From Burkholderiales bacterium (GTDB taxonomy: Bacteria > Pseudomonadota > Gammaproteobacteria > Burkholderiales > Burkholderiaceae), in assembly GCA_947371645.1 (NCBI GenBank), contig CANBQJ010000049.1, positions 1 to 19,406 of the forward strand: DNA of 19,406 nucleotides, read 5' to 3'. A program made the position numbers and the translations under genes. Numbering within the stretch: the first letter of the stretch is position 1; the number at the start of each line of letters is the position of its first letter. Below are positions 1-7,024 of this stretch, one piece after another. A model generated the notes under the pieces. It saw only the letters and a list, made by a program, of their open reading frames with translations, ran no database searches and was not told the origin of the DNA.

Positions 1-342
1 TGGGGCCGTGCGGCCACCAACGAGCTGGTGCGCAGCAAGATCAAGATCAAGAGCATGAACTTCATGCGCGGGCGCACCTTCCTGAACAAGTTCCTCATCA
101 TCGACGAGGCGCAGAACCTCACGCCCAAGCAGATGAAGACGCTGATCACGCGGGCGGGCCCGGGCACCAAGATCATCTGCCTGGGCAACCTGGCGCAGAT
201 CGACACACCCTACCTGACCGAAGGCAGCTCCGGCCTGACCTACGCCGTGGACAAGTTCAAGGGCTGGCCACACAGTGGCCACGTGACCTTGGCGCGCGGC
301 GAGCGTTCACGCCTGGCGGACTTCGCATCCGAGGTGCTGTGA
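1..342 (+). CDS. PhoH-family ATPase (PIN-PhoH type), C-terminal end only
   Basis: The reading frame is open from base 1 to the TGA at 340-342, so the start lies outside the window and about 113 C-terminal residues are visible. The piece carries a Walker B motif (LIIDEAQN), a conserved TPKQMKTLITRAG stretch, and the NLAQIDTPYL segment typical of PhoH ATPases. The ending, with a SSGLTYAVDKF motif and a short tail, fits the long PhoH proteins that carry an N-terminal PIN RNase domain (YlaK type), but that domain is out of view. PhoH proteins are P-loop NTPases linked to RNA unwinding and cleavage; the exact role here is unknown. An intrinsic terminator lies about 100 bases downstream. Family assignment is firm; the PIN-fusion subtype is inferred. 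Confidence 0.82.
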   Translation, partial: WGRAATNELVRSKIKIKSMNFMRGRTFLNKFLIIDEAQNLTPKQMKTLITRAGPGTKIICLGNLAQIDTPYLTEGSSGLTYAVDKFKGWPHSGHVTLARGERSRLADFASEVL

Positions 343-415
343 GGCTGCTTGACGTGCCGGCAGCCGCCTACCCGCCTGATCGGGGGATGTCTGGCTGTGC
401 ATAGTTGACGGGCAG

Positions 416-435
416 CCTGGCCCCGTGAGGCCAGG
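416..435 (+). other. Small inverted repeat upstream of the terminator
   Basis: Perfect 7-bp arms CCTGGCC (416-422) and GGCCAGG (429-435) flank a 6-nt loop. It lies between the PhoH stop and the terminator hairpin. No T-run follows, so it is not itself a terminator. It may help protect the 3' end of the phoH transcript. Confidence 0.4.
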
Positions 436-446
436 GCAGATGTATG

Positions 447-486
447 AAAGGGCGATGCTGCAGACAATGCGGACATCGCCCTTTTT
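447..486 (+). terminator. Rho-independent terminator after phoH
   Basis: A perfect 11-bp stem AAAGGGCGATG (447-457) / CATCGCCCTTT (474-484) encloses a 16-nt loop. The loop can fold further, TGCA (459-462) with TGCG (468-471) allowing a wobble and a bulge. The stem ends in a T5 run at 482-486. It follows the PhoH stop by about 100 bases and precedes the cyclase start at 519. On the minus strand only a three-T tail follows, so it acts mainly rightward. Confidence 0.85.
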
Positions 487-518
487 CTTGCCGGCATGCC
501 CATGTCGGCCCAGACGCC

Positions 519-1826
519 ATGCCGCCAGACCTGCTCACACCGCACGCCGGAGCCTTGCTGCTCGCGGTCGCCGTCATCATGAGCGCCGCACTGGGCCTGA
601 TGGGCTGGTGGACGATGCAAACCGACAGGATCCAGGCCGCCACCGCATTCGGGCCCCGAGCCTGGCTGCGCGCGAGCACCGGTGCGCTGCTGTCTGCCAA
701 CCCGCGGCAGCGCATGCAGTGCCTCCACTTTCTCGTGGGCGCGACCGCCTGCGTGACCGGCCTGTCGGCGCTGCAGTTTGGCGTGGGGCTGGGCATCGTG
801 GAGGCGACACAGGCGAACGGGCTGACGGCCACCGCCCTGGTCTACTGCGCCGGCACCTATGGCTTGTTGCGCAGCAAGTGGGGCCGCAGCGTGAACGACA
901 GGGCCTTGCTGACCTGGCACCTGCACGTCTGCCTGGTCTTCGTGGCCTGGGGCTATGTGATTGGAGGCGAAGGCCGACCGGTGGCGCTGCTCTTGCTGCT
1001 GCTCATGCTGAGCTTCAACGCCTTCCTGGCCGACGCGGCCCTCATGCGGCGGCTGGGCCTGACCTCAGCCGTGGTTTTTGGCCTGGCCATGGTCCGGGTG
1101 GCGGTCAACGAGGAAGCCACCCGCCTGGGGCCTGCGCTGCAGCTGGTCTATTTCATGGTGCTCATGGTGATGCTGCTGTGCTTGACCGTCATGATCCAGC
1201 AGCTGGACAAACTGCGCCGCAAGTCGCGTGAGCGCAAGCAGGAGTTGCTGCTGGCCCTGTCGCGCATCGGTGAGATGGCCACGCGCGATGAGCTGACAGG
1301 CCTGTTCAACCGCCGTCACATGCTGGAGTGGCTGCACACCGAAAAGCAGCGCTGCCAACGCCAGGGCCGCACCTTCTGCCTGGGGCTCATCGACCTGGAT
1401 CACTTCAAGAACATCAACGACCGCCATGGCCATGCGGTGGGCGACGAGGCCCTGACGCATGCAGCGCACGCGCTGGCCAAAGGCCTGCGCGAGACCGACC
1501 TGATTGCACGCTGGGGCGGCGAAGAGTTCCTGGTGGTGTTCACCGACACGGACTGTGCCAGCGCCCAGGTGGTGGTGGACCGCATCCGCCAGGAGATGTC
1601 CCGCAGCATGGTGTCGGCCAGCGTGCCCGACCTCAGCCTGAGCTTTTCAGCAGGCCTGACGACCTTCAAGCCCGAAGAGCTGTTGACCCGCGCCATGGAC
1701 CGCGCCGACCGCGCGCTTTACCTGGCCAAGGCCAGCGGCCGGGGCCGCACCCTGGTGGTGGAGGACATCAAGGCGCCGCCCATTTCCGTCATCATGCGCC
1801 CCCAGGCACGTCCTGGCCTGGCCTGA
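519..1826 (+). CDS. Membrane-anchored diguanylate cyclase (GGDEF)
   Basis: 435-aa protein that should make cyclic-di-GMP from two GTP at the inner membrane. The N-terminal half (about 10-226) holds some six or seven hydrophobic segments of no sensor family I recognise. A charged linker (about 229-243) leads to the GGDEF domain (about 250-420). The active site is GGEEF at 333-337 and the metal-binding IDLDHFK begins at 291. An inhibitory I-site RETD (324-327) stands exactly five residues before GGEEF, so product inhibition is expected. I chose the ATG at 519 because an in-frame ATG at 444 would place the start inside the terminator hairpin and add an unrelated Cys/His-rich stretch. No clear Shine-Dalgarno is visible. 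There is no EAL domain. It converges with rlmD, with only 17 bases between the stops. Confidence 0.9.
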   Translation: MPPDLLTPHAGALLLAVAVIMSAALGLMGWWTMQTDRIQAATAFGPRAWLRASTGALLSANPRQRMQCLHFLVGATACVTGLSALQFGVGLGIVEATQANGLTATALVYCAGTYGLLRSKWGRSVNDRALLTWHLHVCLVFVAWGYVIGGEGRPVALLLLLLMLSFNAFLADAALMRRLGLTSAVVFGLAMVRVAVNEEATRLGPALQLVYFMVLMVMLLCLTVMIQQLDKLRRKSRERKQELLLALSRIGEMATRDELTGLFNRRHMLEWLHTEKQRCQRQGRTFCLGLIDLDHFKNINDRHGHAVGDEALTHAAHALAKGLRETDLIARWGGEEFLVVFTDTDCASAQVVVDRIRQEMSRSMVSASVPDLSLSFSAGLTTFKPEELLTRAMDRADRALYLAKASGRGRTLVVEDIKAPPISVIMRPQARPGLA

Positions 1827-1843
1827 GCCGGCGGGACGCCCTC

Positions 1844-3319
1844 TCAGGCGCGTTCGAACACGGCCATGCTTTCCACGTGGGCCGTGTGCGGGAACATGTT
1901 GACCGCCCCTGCGGCCACACAGCGGTAGCCGCCCTGGTGCACCAACAAGCCGGCGTCACGGGCCAGGGTGGCCGGGTTGCAGCTCACGTAGACGATGCGC
2001 TGCGGCGGCACCCAGCCGGGCACCAGGCTCGGGTCCTGGTGCAGGTCGGCCATGGCCTTGGCCAGCGCGAAAGCGCCTTCGCGGGGTGGGTCCACCAGCC
2101 ACTTGTCGGCGTTGCCGTATGAGGCCAGCTCTTGCGGCGTGATCTCGAAGAGGTTGCGCGCCACGAAGCGCGTGCGCTCCGCCAGGCCGTTGTGCGCGGC
2201 GTTCTCGCGCGAGCGGGCCACCAGGGTCTCGCTGCCCTCGATGCCCAGCACCGATCGGGCCTGCGTGGCCAGCGGCAGGGTGAAGTTGCCCAGCCCACAG
2301 AACCAGTCGATCACGTTGTCATCGGCCTGCACCTGCAGCAGGCGCAAGGCCCGGCCCACCAGCACCTGGTTGATGGCATGGTTGACCTGGGTGAAGTCCG
2401 TGGGCTTGAAGGGCATGTGGATGCCGAACTCGGGCAGCCGGTAGTCCAGGCCCGGGGCGGACGGGTCCAGCGGGTGCACGGTGTCCGGGCCCTTGGGCTG
2501 CAACCACCAGGACAGGCGCTGCATGCCCTCGGCGCCTGCGTTGTGCTGCGCGGCGAAGGCCAGCAGGCGGCGCTGGTCGGCGTCGCTCAAGGGCTCCAGG
2601 TGGCGCAGCACCAGCACGGTCACCTCTGAGCCGACGGCCACCTCGATCTGGGGCAGGCGGTCGCGCTGGTCCATGCTGGCGATGAGTTCGCGCAGGGGCA
2701 TGAGCCAGTCGCTGACGTGCTGCGGCAGGATGTGGCAGACCTGCATGTCGGCCACATAACGTGACTTGCGCTCGTGGAAGCCCACCAGCACCTTGCCCTT
2801 TTTGGGCAAGTGACGCACCGACAAGCGGGCGCGGAAGCGGTATGCCCAGCTCGGGCCTTCGATGGGGCGCAAAAGCGTTTCGGGCCTGGCCTTGCCCAGG
2901 TGCCAGAGGTTGTCTTCCAGCACGCGCTGCTTGATGGCCACCTGCGCCGAGGTGTGCAGGTGCTGCATCTTGCAGCCACCGCACAAACCGAAGTGCGGGC
3001 AGCCGGGCTTCACGCGCTGTGAACTCTCGCGGCGCAGGGCCGTGAACGTGGCCTGCTCCCAGTTGTTCTTCTTGCGCTGCACGCTGACCTGCACCTCTTC
3101 GCCAGGCAGCGCGTCTTCGATGAACACGACCTTGCCGTCAGCCCGGTGGGCCACCCCCTGCGCTTCCAGGTCCAGGGACTCGACGCTCAACCATTCCTGG
3201 CTGGGGAGCACGGGGGCGGGAGCCGGGATGGCCAGAGGCGCGGCTGCGGCCAGGTGGGTGGCCTGGTGGGCGGCCGGGTCTTCGGCTGTGAGGGTTTCGG
3301 GGATCTGTGGGGCACTCAT
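1844..3319 (-). CDS. rlmD: 23S rRNA (uracil1939-C5)-methyltransferase RlmD
   Basis: 491-aa SAM-dependent RNA methyltransferase of the RlmD/RumA family, which methylates U1939 of 23S rRNA. A TRAM domain (about 43-100) is followed by the [4Fe-4S] cysteines C107, C113, C116 and C195. The SAM-binding motif [11 protein letters not shown] is at 340-350, DPPREG at 410-415, the nucleophile C447 in VSCNPATL, and the base E483 in HTAHVESM. All key residues are present. The first 40 residues are an Ala/Pro-rich extension without domain character; the ATG at 3319 is the only good start before TRAM. It is the last gene of the surE-pcm-nlpD-rlmD run, 23 bases after the nlpD stop region's end codon boundary on the same strand (3320-3349 lies between). 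A possible own promoter hexamer GACAAT (3327-3332, minus) lies 7 nt from the start. Confidence 0.95.
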   Translation of the reverse strand: MSAPQIPETLTAEDPAAHQATHLAAAAPLAIPAPAPVLPSQEWLSVESLDLEAQGVAHRADGKVVFIEDALPGEEVQVSVQRKKNNWEQATFTALRRESSQRVKPGCPHFGLCGGCKMQHLHTSAQVAIKQRVLEDNLWHLGKARPETLLRPIEGPSWAYRFRARLSVRHLPKKGKVLVGFHERKSRYVADMQVCHILPQHVSDWLMPLRELIASMDQRDRLPQIEVAVGSEVTVLVLRHLEPLSDADQRRLLAFAAQHNAGAEGMQRLSWWLQPKGPDTVHPLDPSAPGLDYRLPEFGIHMPFKPTDFTQVNHAINQVLVGRALRLLQVQADDNVIDWFCGLGNFTLPLATQARSVLGIEGSETLVARSRENAAHNGLAERTRFVARNLFEITPQELASYGNADKWLVDPPREGAFALAKAMADLHQDPSLVPGWVPPQRIVYVSCNPATLARDAGLLVHQGGYRCVAAGAVNMFPHTAHVESMAVFERA

Positions 3320-3349
3320 GCCCCGTATTGTCTCAGCCCTGAAGGCCGC

Positions 3350-4345
3350 TCACCGGCTGGGCAGCTGGCGCGCCGGGTCGATGGGCTTGCCTTGCTTGCG
3401 GATCTCGAAGTGCAGCTGCACGCGGTCGGCATCGGTCGAGCCCATTTCGGCAATCTTCTGGCCCTTGCGCACCGTCTGCTCTTCCTTGACCAGCAGCGTC
3501 TGGTTGTGGGCATAGGCCGTGAGGTAGTCGCCGCCGTGCTTGAGGATGATCAGGTTGCCGTAGCCGCGCAGGCCAGAGCCGGCGTAGACCACACGGCCAT
3601 CGGCGGCGGCCACGACCGGGTCGCCCGCCTTGCCGCCGATCGACAGCCCCTTGTGCTTGCCTTCTTCGAAGGCGGCGATGGTCGGGCCATTGGCGGGCCA
3701 GATCCAGTTGGGCTCGTCGGCATCCTTGGCGTCCTTGCTGTCTTTGCCGGCGTCGCGGTCTTCTGTCGAGGCACCTGGCGCTGCCGCAGAGGCCGCCGCA
3801 CCCGCGGCACCCTTGGTGGCTGCGGCACCCGCACCAGCGACCCCGCCGGCGGCGCCCGCCGCAGACGCTGCAGACGCCGTGGCCCCGGAGGCCGTGGCTG
3901 GCTTGCCGCCGCCCTTGGCGTCCAGTGGCTTGACGTCCAGCTTGGCGCTGCTCACCGGCTTGGTGGACACGCCGGAGGTGATCGTGGCCGGGTCGGTGCC
4001 TGGCGGCACCACGCGCAAGACCTGACCCACTTCAATGAGGTTGGGGTTCTCCAGGTTGTTCCAGGCCGCGATGTCACGCCAGTTCTGACCGGAGTCCAGG
4101 CTGATGCGGATGAGGGTGTCGCCCGACTTCACCGTGTAGAAGCCCGGTTTGCCGGCGTTCTCGGCGCCAGGCAGGACCTTGGGTGTCGTGCTGGCGCCCG
4201 CGCCCGCACCAACGCCTGCATTGCCACTGCTGCCACTGCCACCGCGAGAGCGGTCGTCGACGGGCGCCCGGTGGGTGGGCGAGGCACAGCCCGCCATGAT
4301 GAGCAAGGCAGCCACAGCAGCAGCCAACCGGATAGGGTGAGTCAT
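3350..4345 (-). CDS. nlpD: NlpD-type lipoprotein, LysM plus degenerate LytM/M23 domain
   Basis: 331-aa outer-envelope lipoprotein from the ATG at 4345; in-frame ATG 4351 and GTG 4360 are alternatives. A signal peptide ends in a lipobox with lipidated C20 (MAGC). A LysM peptidoglycan-binding domain spans about 69-115, an Ala/Gly/Ser linker about 125-210, and a LytM domain about 214-331. In the LytM domain the zinc Asp of HxGxD is Ser (HKGLS, S235) and the first His of HLH is Gln (VQLH, Q310), while H231, H280 and H312 remain. The domain is therefore probably inactive as an endopeptidase, as in E. coli NlpD, which activates the amidase AmiC during cell separation. It sits between pcm and rlmD, and rpoS, often next in line, is missing. 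Confidence 0.92.
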   Translation of the reverse strand: MTHPIRLAAAVAALLIMAGCASPTHRAPVDDRSRGGSGSSGNAGVGAGAGASTTPKVLPGAENAGKPGFYTVKSGDTLIRISLDSGQNWRDIAAWNNLENPNLIEVGQVLRVVPPGTDPATITSGVSTKPVSSAKLDVKPLDAKGGGKPATASGATASAASAAGAAGGVAGAGAAATKGAAGAAASAAAPGASTEDRDAGKDSKDAKDADEPNWIWPANGPTIAAFEEGKHKGLSIGGKAGDPVVAAADGRVVYAGSGLRGYGNLIILKHGGDYLTAYAHNQTLLVKEEQTVRKGQKIAEMGSTDADRVQLHFEIRKQGKPIDPARQLPSR

Positions 4346-4408
4346 GTACATGCAAGACACGCGGTGGTACTGCCAGCTCGGGAGGCGACAGCGTCCCGCG
4401 TGGTGGAA

Positions 4409-5326
4409 TCAAGTGATGCCCGATTTTAGTGGGACAAAGTGCACCGCTCCGAAACGGCTGTGCACGAGGCTGCCATCGGCCAGCCGATCGACCACCGTCA
4501 GCACCTGTTTGCGGCCCTCGCCGTGGGACATGGGCGCCACCAGGCGGCCGCCCGGGGCCAGTTGCGTCAACCAGGCATCCGGCAAGGCCGAACCTCCTGC
4601 GGCCGCGATGATGGTGTCATAAGGACCGCCCGGTGCATGGCCCAGCATGCCGTCGCCATAGACCAGGCGCACATCGCGCACGTTGTGCCCCGTGCGGTCG
4701 AGCTGGCGCAGGGTATCGAGGTGGCCGCGCGCCTTGAGGTGCAGGTCCTTGAGGCGCTCGATGGACAGCACGCGTTTGGCCAGGCAGGCCAGCACCGCCG
4801 CCTGGTAGCCACACCCCGTGCCGATTTCCAGGCAGTTGCCCAGGGGCCTGGCCACGGCCGGGTCGTCTGCGGTCGGGGCTTTGCCCCCCGTGAGGCCGGG
4901 GCGCTCGCACAGCATCTGGATCATGCTGGCCACCACCGAGGGTTTGGAGATGGTCTGGCCCAGGCCGATGGGCAGGCTGGTGTCTTCGTAGGCCTGGTTG
5001 ACCAGGGCGGTGTCCACAAAGAGGTGGCGGGGCACGGTGGCCATGGCCTGCAGCACGGCCGGGTGAGAGATGCCGTCGGCCATCAGGCGCTCCACCATGC
5101 GCCGGCGCACCTGGGCCGAGTCCAGGCCCACGCCTTGGGGTGCGGCCTGGCGCAGGCCGTCCCGCGCAGCCTGGTGCAGCGGGGCCTGGGGGCGCAAGAG
5201 GGTGCGCGACCCGGCCACTGGCACGGCAGATGACGCGGCAGGGCCGGACGGGCGCGCGGCCATCTTGTCCAGGCTCAGCGGAAAGCGCCTGGGCTTGTCG
5301 CTGGGGGTGGGCGGCTTGCCGGTCAT
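4409..5326 (-). CDS. pcm: Protein-L-isoaspartate O-methyltransferase
   Basis: 305-aa cytosolic repair enzyme that methylates L-isoaspartyl residues in aged proteins using SAM. The diagnostic GQTISKPSV motif is at 123-131, the SAM-binding LEIGTGCGYQ at 166-175 and GDG at 224-226, and the C-terminal RFGAVHFVPL stretch closes the fold. The enzyme core begins near residue 72. The first 70 residues are an Ala/Pro/Arg-rich extension absent from the roughly 208-aa E. coli protein, and an extra loop of about a dozen residues (near 143-162) precedes the SAM motif. The ATG at 5326 lacks an obvious Shine-Dalgarno, and ATG M22 is a possible later start. It lies 45 bases after surE and 63 before nlpD, the classic surE-pcm-nlpD order. 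Confidence 0.95.
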   Translation of the reverse strand: MTGKPPTPSDKPRRFPLSLDKMAARPSGPAASSAVPVAGSRTLLRPQAPLHQAARDGLRQAAPQGVGLDSAQVRRRMVERLMADGISHPAVLQAMATVPRHLFVDTALVNQAYEDTSLPIGLGQTISKPSVVASMIQMLCERPGLTGGKAPTADDPAVARPLGNCLEIGTGCGYQAAVLACLAKRVLSIERLKDLHLKARGHLDTLRQLDRTGHNVRDVRLVYGDGMLGHAPGGPYDTIIAAAGGSALPDAWLTQLAPGGRLVAPMSHGEGRKQVLTVVDRLADGSLVHSRFGAVHFVPLKSGIT

Positions 5327-5371
5327 GGGCGGTGTGCGCGGTGTGAGCGGTCGCGGGGCGTCTGGCGCAAG

Positions 5372-6148
5372 TCAGTCCGCCAGTTGCGCGCGCCAGGCAG
5401 CCAGGGCCTGGTGATGGGTCATGTCGACCTGCAGCGGGGTGATGGACACGGCGCCCTGGCTCACCGCATGGAAATCGGTGCCCTCGCCCTCTGGCACGGC
5501 CTCACCGGCCGACCCGATCCAGTAAAACAGGTCGCCACGGGGGTTGGTCTGCGGTACGGCGGGGAAGCTGGCATGGCGGCGGCCCAGGCGGGTCACCTGC
5601 CAGGGCGCCTGGTCGGCATCGGCCCGCGCAGGGATGTTCACATTGAGCAGCCAGGGGCGATCACCGCCATGGGCACCCACGTGCTGGCTCACCTCGTGGG
5701 CCTGGCTCAGCACCTGCTCGATCACGCGCCTGGCCACGCGGGCGGCGACATCGAGGTGGGACCAGCCCTTGTCGGTCAGCGAGAACGCGATGGCCGGCAC
5801 GCCGAACAGGTACCCCTCGGTGGCGGCGGCCACGGTGCCGGAGTAAAGCGTGTCGTCGCCCATGTTGGCACCGTTGTTGATGCCCGACAGCACCAGGTCC
5901 GGTTTGGGGATGATGCCGGCGGTCAAGGCCAGGTGCACGCAGTCTGAAGGTGTGCCCGACACGTAGCGGTAGCCATTGGCCGCCGTGTGCAGGGCCAGGG
6001 GCTGGTGCAGGCTCAGGGCGTTGGAGGTGCCACTGGCGTTGCGCTCGGGGGCGAAAACGTCCACATGACCCAGGCCGGCACAGGCCTCAACCAGGGCACG
6101 GAGGCCGGGGGCGAGGTAGCCGTCGTCGTTGGCGATCAGGATGCGCAT
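5372..6148 (-). CDS. surE: 5'/3'-nucleotidase SurE
   Basis: 258-aa metal-dependent nucleoside monophosphatase of the SurE family, which also acts on short polyphosphate in some species. The metal-binding NDDG gives D8 and D9, S39 lies in [11 protein letters not shown], and N91 lies in [19 protein letters not shown]. These match the known SurE ligands. The open frame continues far upstream, but the protein must begin at the ATG at 6148, since [10 protein letters not shown] is the conserved family N-terminus. It is the first gene of the minus-strand surE-pcm-nlpD-rlmD run and is divergent from the response regulator across 147 bases. No Shine-Dalgarno precedes the ATG; instead TACAAT lies 6 nt upstream, suggesting a leaderless start. 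Confidence 0.97.
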   Translation of the reverse strand: MRILIANDDGYLAPGLRALVEACAGLGHVDVFAPERNASGTSNALSLHQPLALHTAANGYRYVSGTPSDCVHLALTAGIIPKPDLVLSGINNGANMGDDTLYSGTVAAATEGYLFGVPAIAFSLTDKGWSHLDVAARVARRVIEQVLSQAHEVSQHVGAHGGDRPWLLNVNIPARADADQAPWQVTRLGRRHASFPAVPQTNPRGDLFYWIGSAGEAVPEGEGTDFHAVSQGAVSITPLQVDMTHHQALAAWRAQLAD

Positions 6149-6154
6149 GGGCAG

Positions 6155-6160
6155 ATTGTA
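6155..6160 (-). promoter_or_regulatory. surE: Candidate -10 element for surE
   Basis: Read on the minus strand this is TACAAT, five of six matches to TATAAT, ending 6 nt before the surE ATG. Transcription would start at or next to the A of ATG. I find no convincing -35 hexamer at 16-18 nt spacing. Support is the match, the position, and the absence of a Shine-Dalgarno. Confidence 0.4.
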
Positions 6161-6228
6161 AAAGGCGGTTTCAATTCGGCGAGCAGCTCCCTTGCCCTGG
6201 GGTGGTGTCCCGGGCCCGTTGCGCGTCT

Positions 6229-6234
6229 CATAAT
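6229..6234 (+). promoter_or_regulatory. Candidate -10 element for the two-component operon
   Basis: CATAAT, five of six matches to TATAAT, stands out in GC-rich DNA 61 nt before the regulator ATG. No good -35 is visible at standard spacing, so an activator-dependent promoter is possible. It would give a leader of about 55 nt ending in a good Shine-Dalgarno. Confidence 0.35.
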
Positions 6235-6283
6235 GCGGGGCGAACACCTTTTGAATCACCCGACTGGGGGTAGAGCCCACCGC

Positions 6284-6291
6284 GGGAGGAG
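6284..6291 (+). promoter_or_regulatory. Ribosome binding site of the response regulator
   Basis: GGGAGGAG, 4 nt before the ATG at 6296, is the strongest Shine-Dalgarno I see in the window. It fixes this start rather than upstream in-frame codons, and the receiver domain begins right after it. Confidence 0.75.
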
Positions 6292-6295
6292 AACC

Positions 6296-7018
6296 ATGTC
6301 TGTCAAGGTCTTGATTCTGGAAGACAACCCAGTGGCCCGTGGCTTCCTTTGCCGCGTGGTCCGGGAGAGCTTCAGCGACGTCAGCTCCATTGTCGAGGCC
6401 AGTGACCTCGACGCTGCCCGGCGCACCCTGGGCCATGCGCCAGGCGGCCGTGCGGCCCCCAGCACCGACCCTTTTCAGCTGATCCTGGTGGACCTTGAGC
6501 TGCCCGATGGCAGTGGCCTGGAGCTGCTCACCGAGCTGGCGGCTTACCCGGCCACCCGCATCGTCACCACGCTGTACTCCGATGACGATCACCTCTTTCC
6601 CGCCTTGCAATGTGGCGCGGACGGCTACCTGCTGAAGGAAGACCGCTTCGAGGTGCTGGTGGAAGAACTGCAGAAGATCGTGCGGGGTCAGCCGCCGTTG
6701 TCGCCCGCGATCGCCCGGCGGCTGCTGACCCACTTCCGCACCGGTGATGGCGCGGCCATGGGCGCAGGGCTGAACCATGCTGGCTTCGCCCCCGCGCCCG
6801 CCCAGCCCCCTGCCCCGCTGGACCACGAACGCCTCACGCCCCGGGAGAGCGAGGTCCTGACCTACCTGAGCAAAGGTTTCACCATCAAGGAGATTGCCTC
6901 GCTCATGGGCATCAAGTGGTTCACGGTGAACGACCACATCAAGTCCATCTACAAGAAGCTCAACGTGTCCAGCCGCGCGGAAGCGGCCGTGCTGGCCAGC
7001 AAGCAAGGCCTGGTCTGA
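6296..7018 (+). CDS. NarL/LuxR-type response regulator
   Basis: 240-aa DNA-binding regulator. The receiver domain (about 3-130) has the acidic pair E9/D10, phospho-acceptor D66 in [14 protein letters not shown]91/T92, and K114. A Pro/Ala-rich linker (about 148-176) leads to a LuxR-type HTH (about 178-238) with [22 protein letters not shown] and the recognition part [19 protein letters not shown]. All phosphorylation residues are intact. It starts at 6296 behind a strong Shine-Dalgarno and stops 6 nt before the kinase, so the two are surely one operon and partners. The receiver carries a small insertion (about 47-57, [11 protein letters not shown]) before strand beta-3. Target genes cannot be told from sequence. 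Confidence 0.93.
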   Translation: MSVKVLILEDNPVARGFLCRVVRESFSDVSSIVEASDLDAARRTLGHAPGGRAAPSTDPFQLILVDLELPDGSGLELLTELAAYPATRIVTTLYSDDDHLFPALQCGADGYLLKEDRFEVLVEELQKIVRGQPPLSPAIARRLLTHFRTGDGAAMGAGLNHAGFAPAPAQPPAPLDHERLTPRESEVLTYLSKGFTIKEIASLMGIKWFTVNDHIKSIYKKLNVSSRAEAAVLASKQGLV

Positions 7019-7024
7019 GCCGCC

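Noticed and set aside
405..448. TTGACG (405-410) with TATGAA (443-448) as a promoter for the cyclase
   Set aside because: The spacing is 32 nt, far from the 16-18 needed, and no better pair is present.
444..518. Upstream in-frame start for the diguanylate cyclase
   Set aside because: It lies inside the terminator hairpin and would add a Cys/His/Arg-rich stretch ahead of the first TM without any Shine-Dalgarno.
3146..4429. 427-codon plus-strand open frame
   Set aside because: It is a shadow of rlmD and nlpD, with Gly/Ala/Arg/His-rich composition and no domain, in GC-rich DNA where antisense frames stay open.
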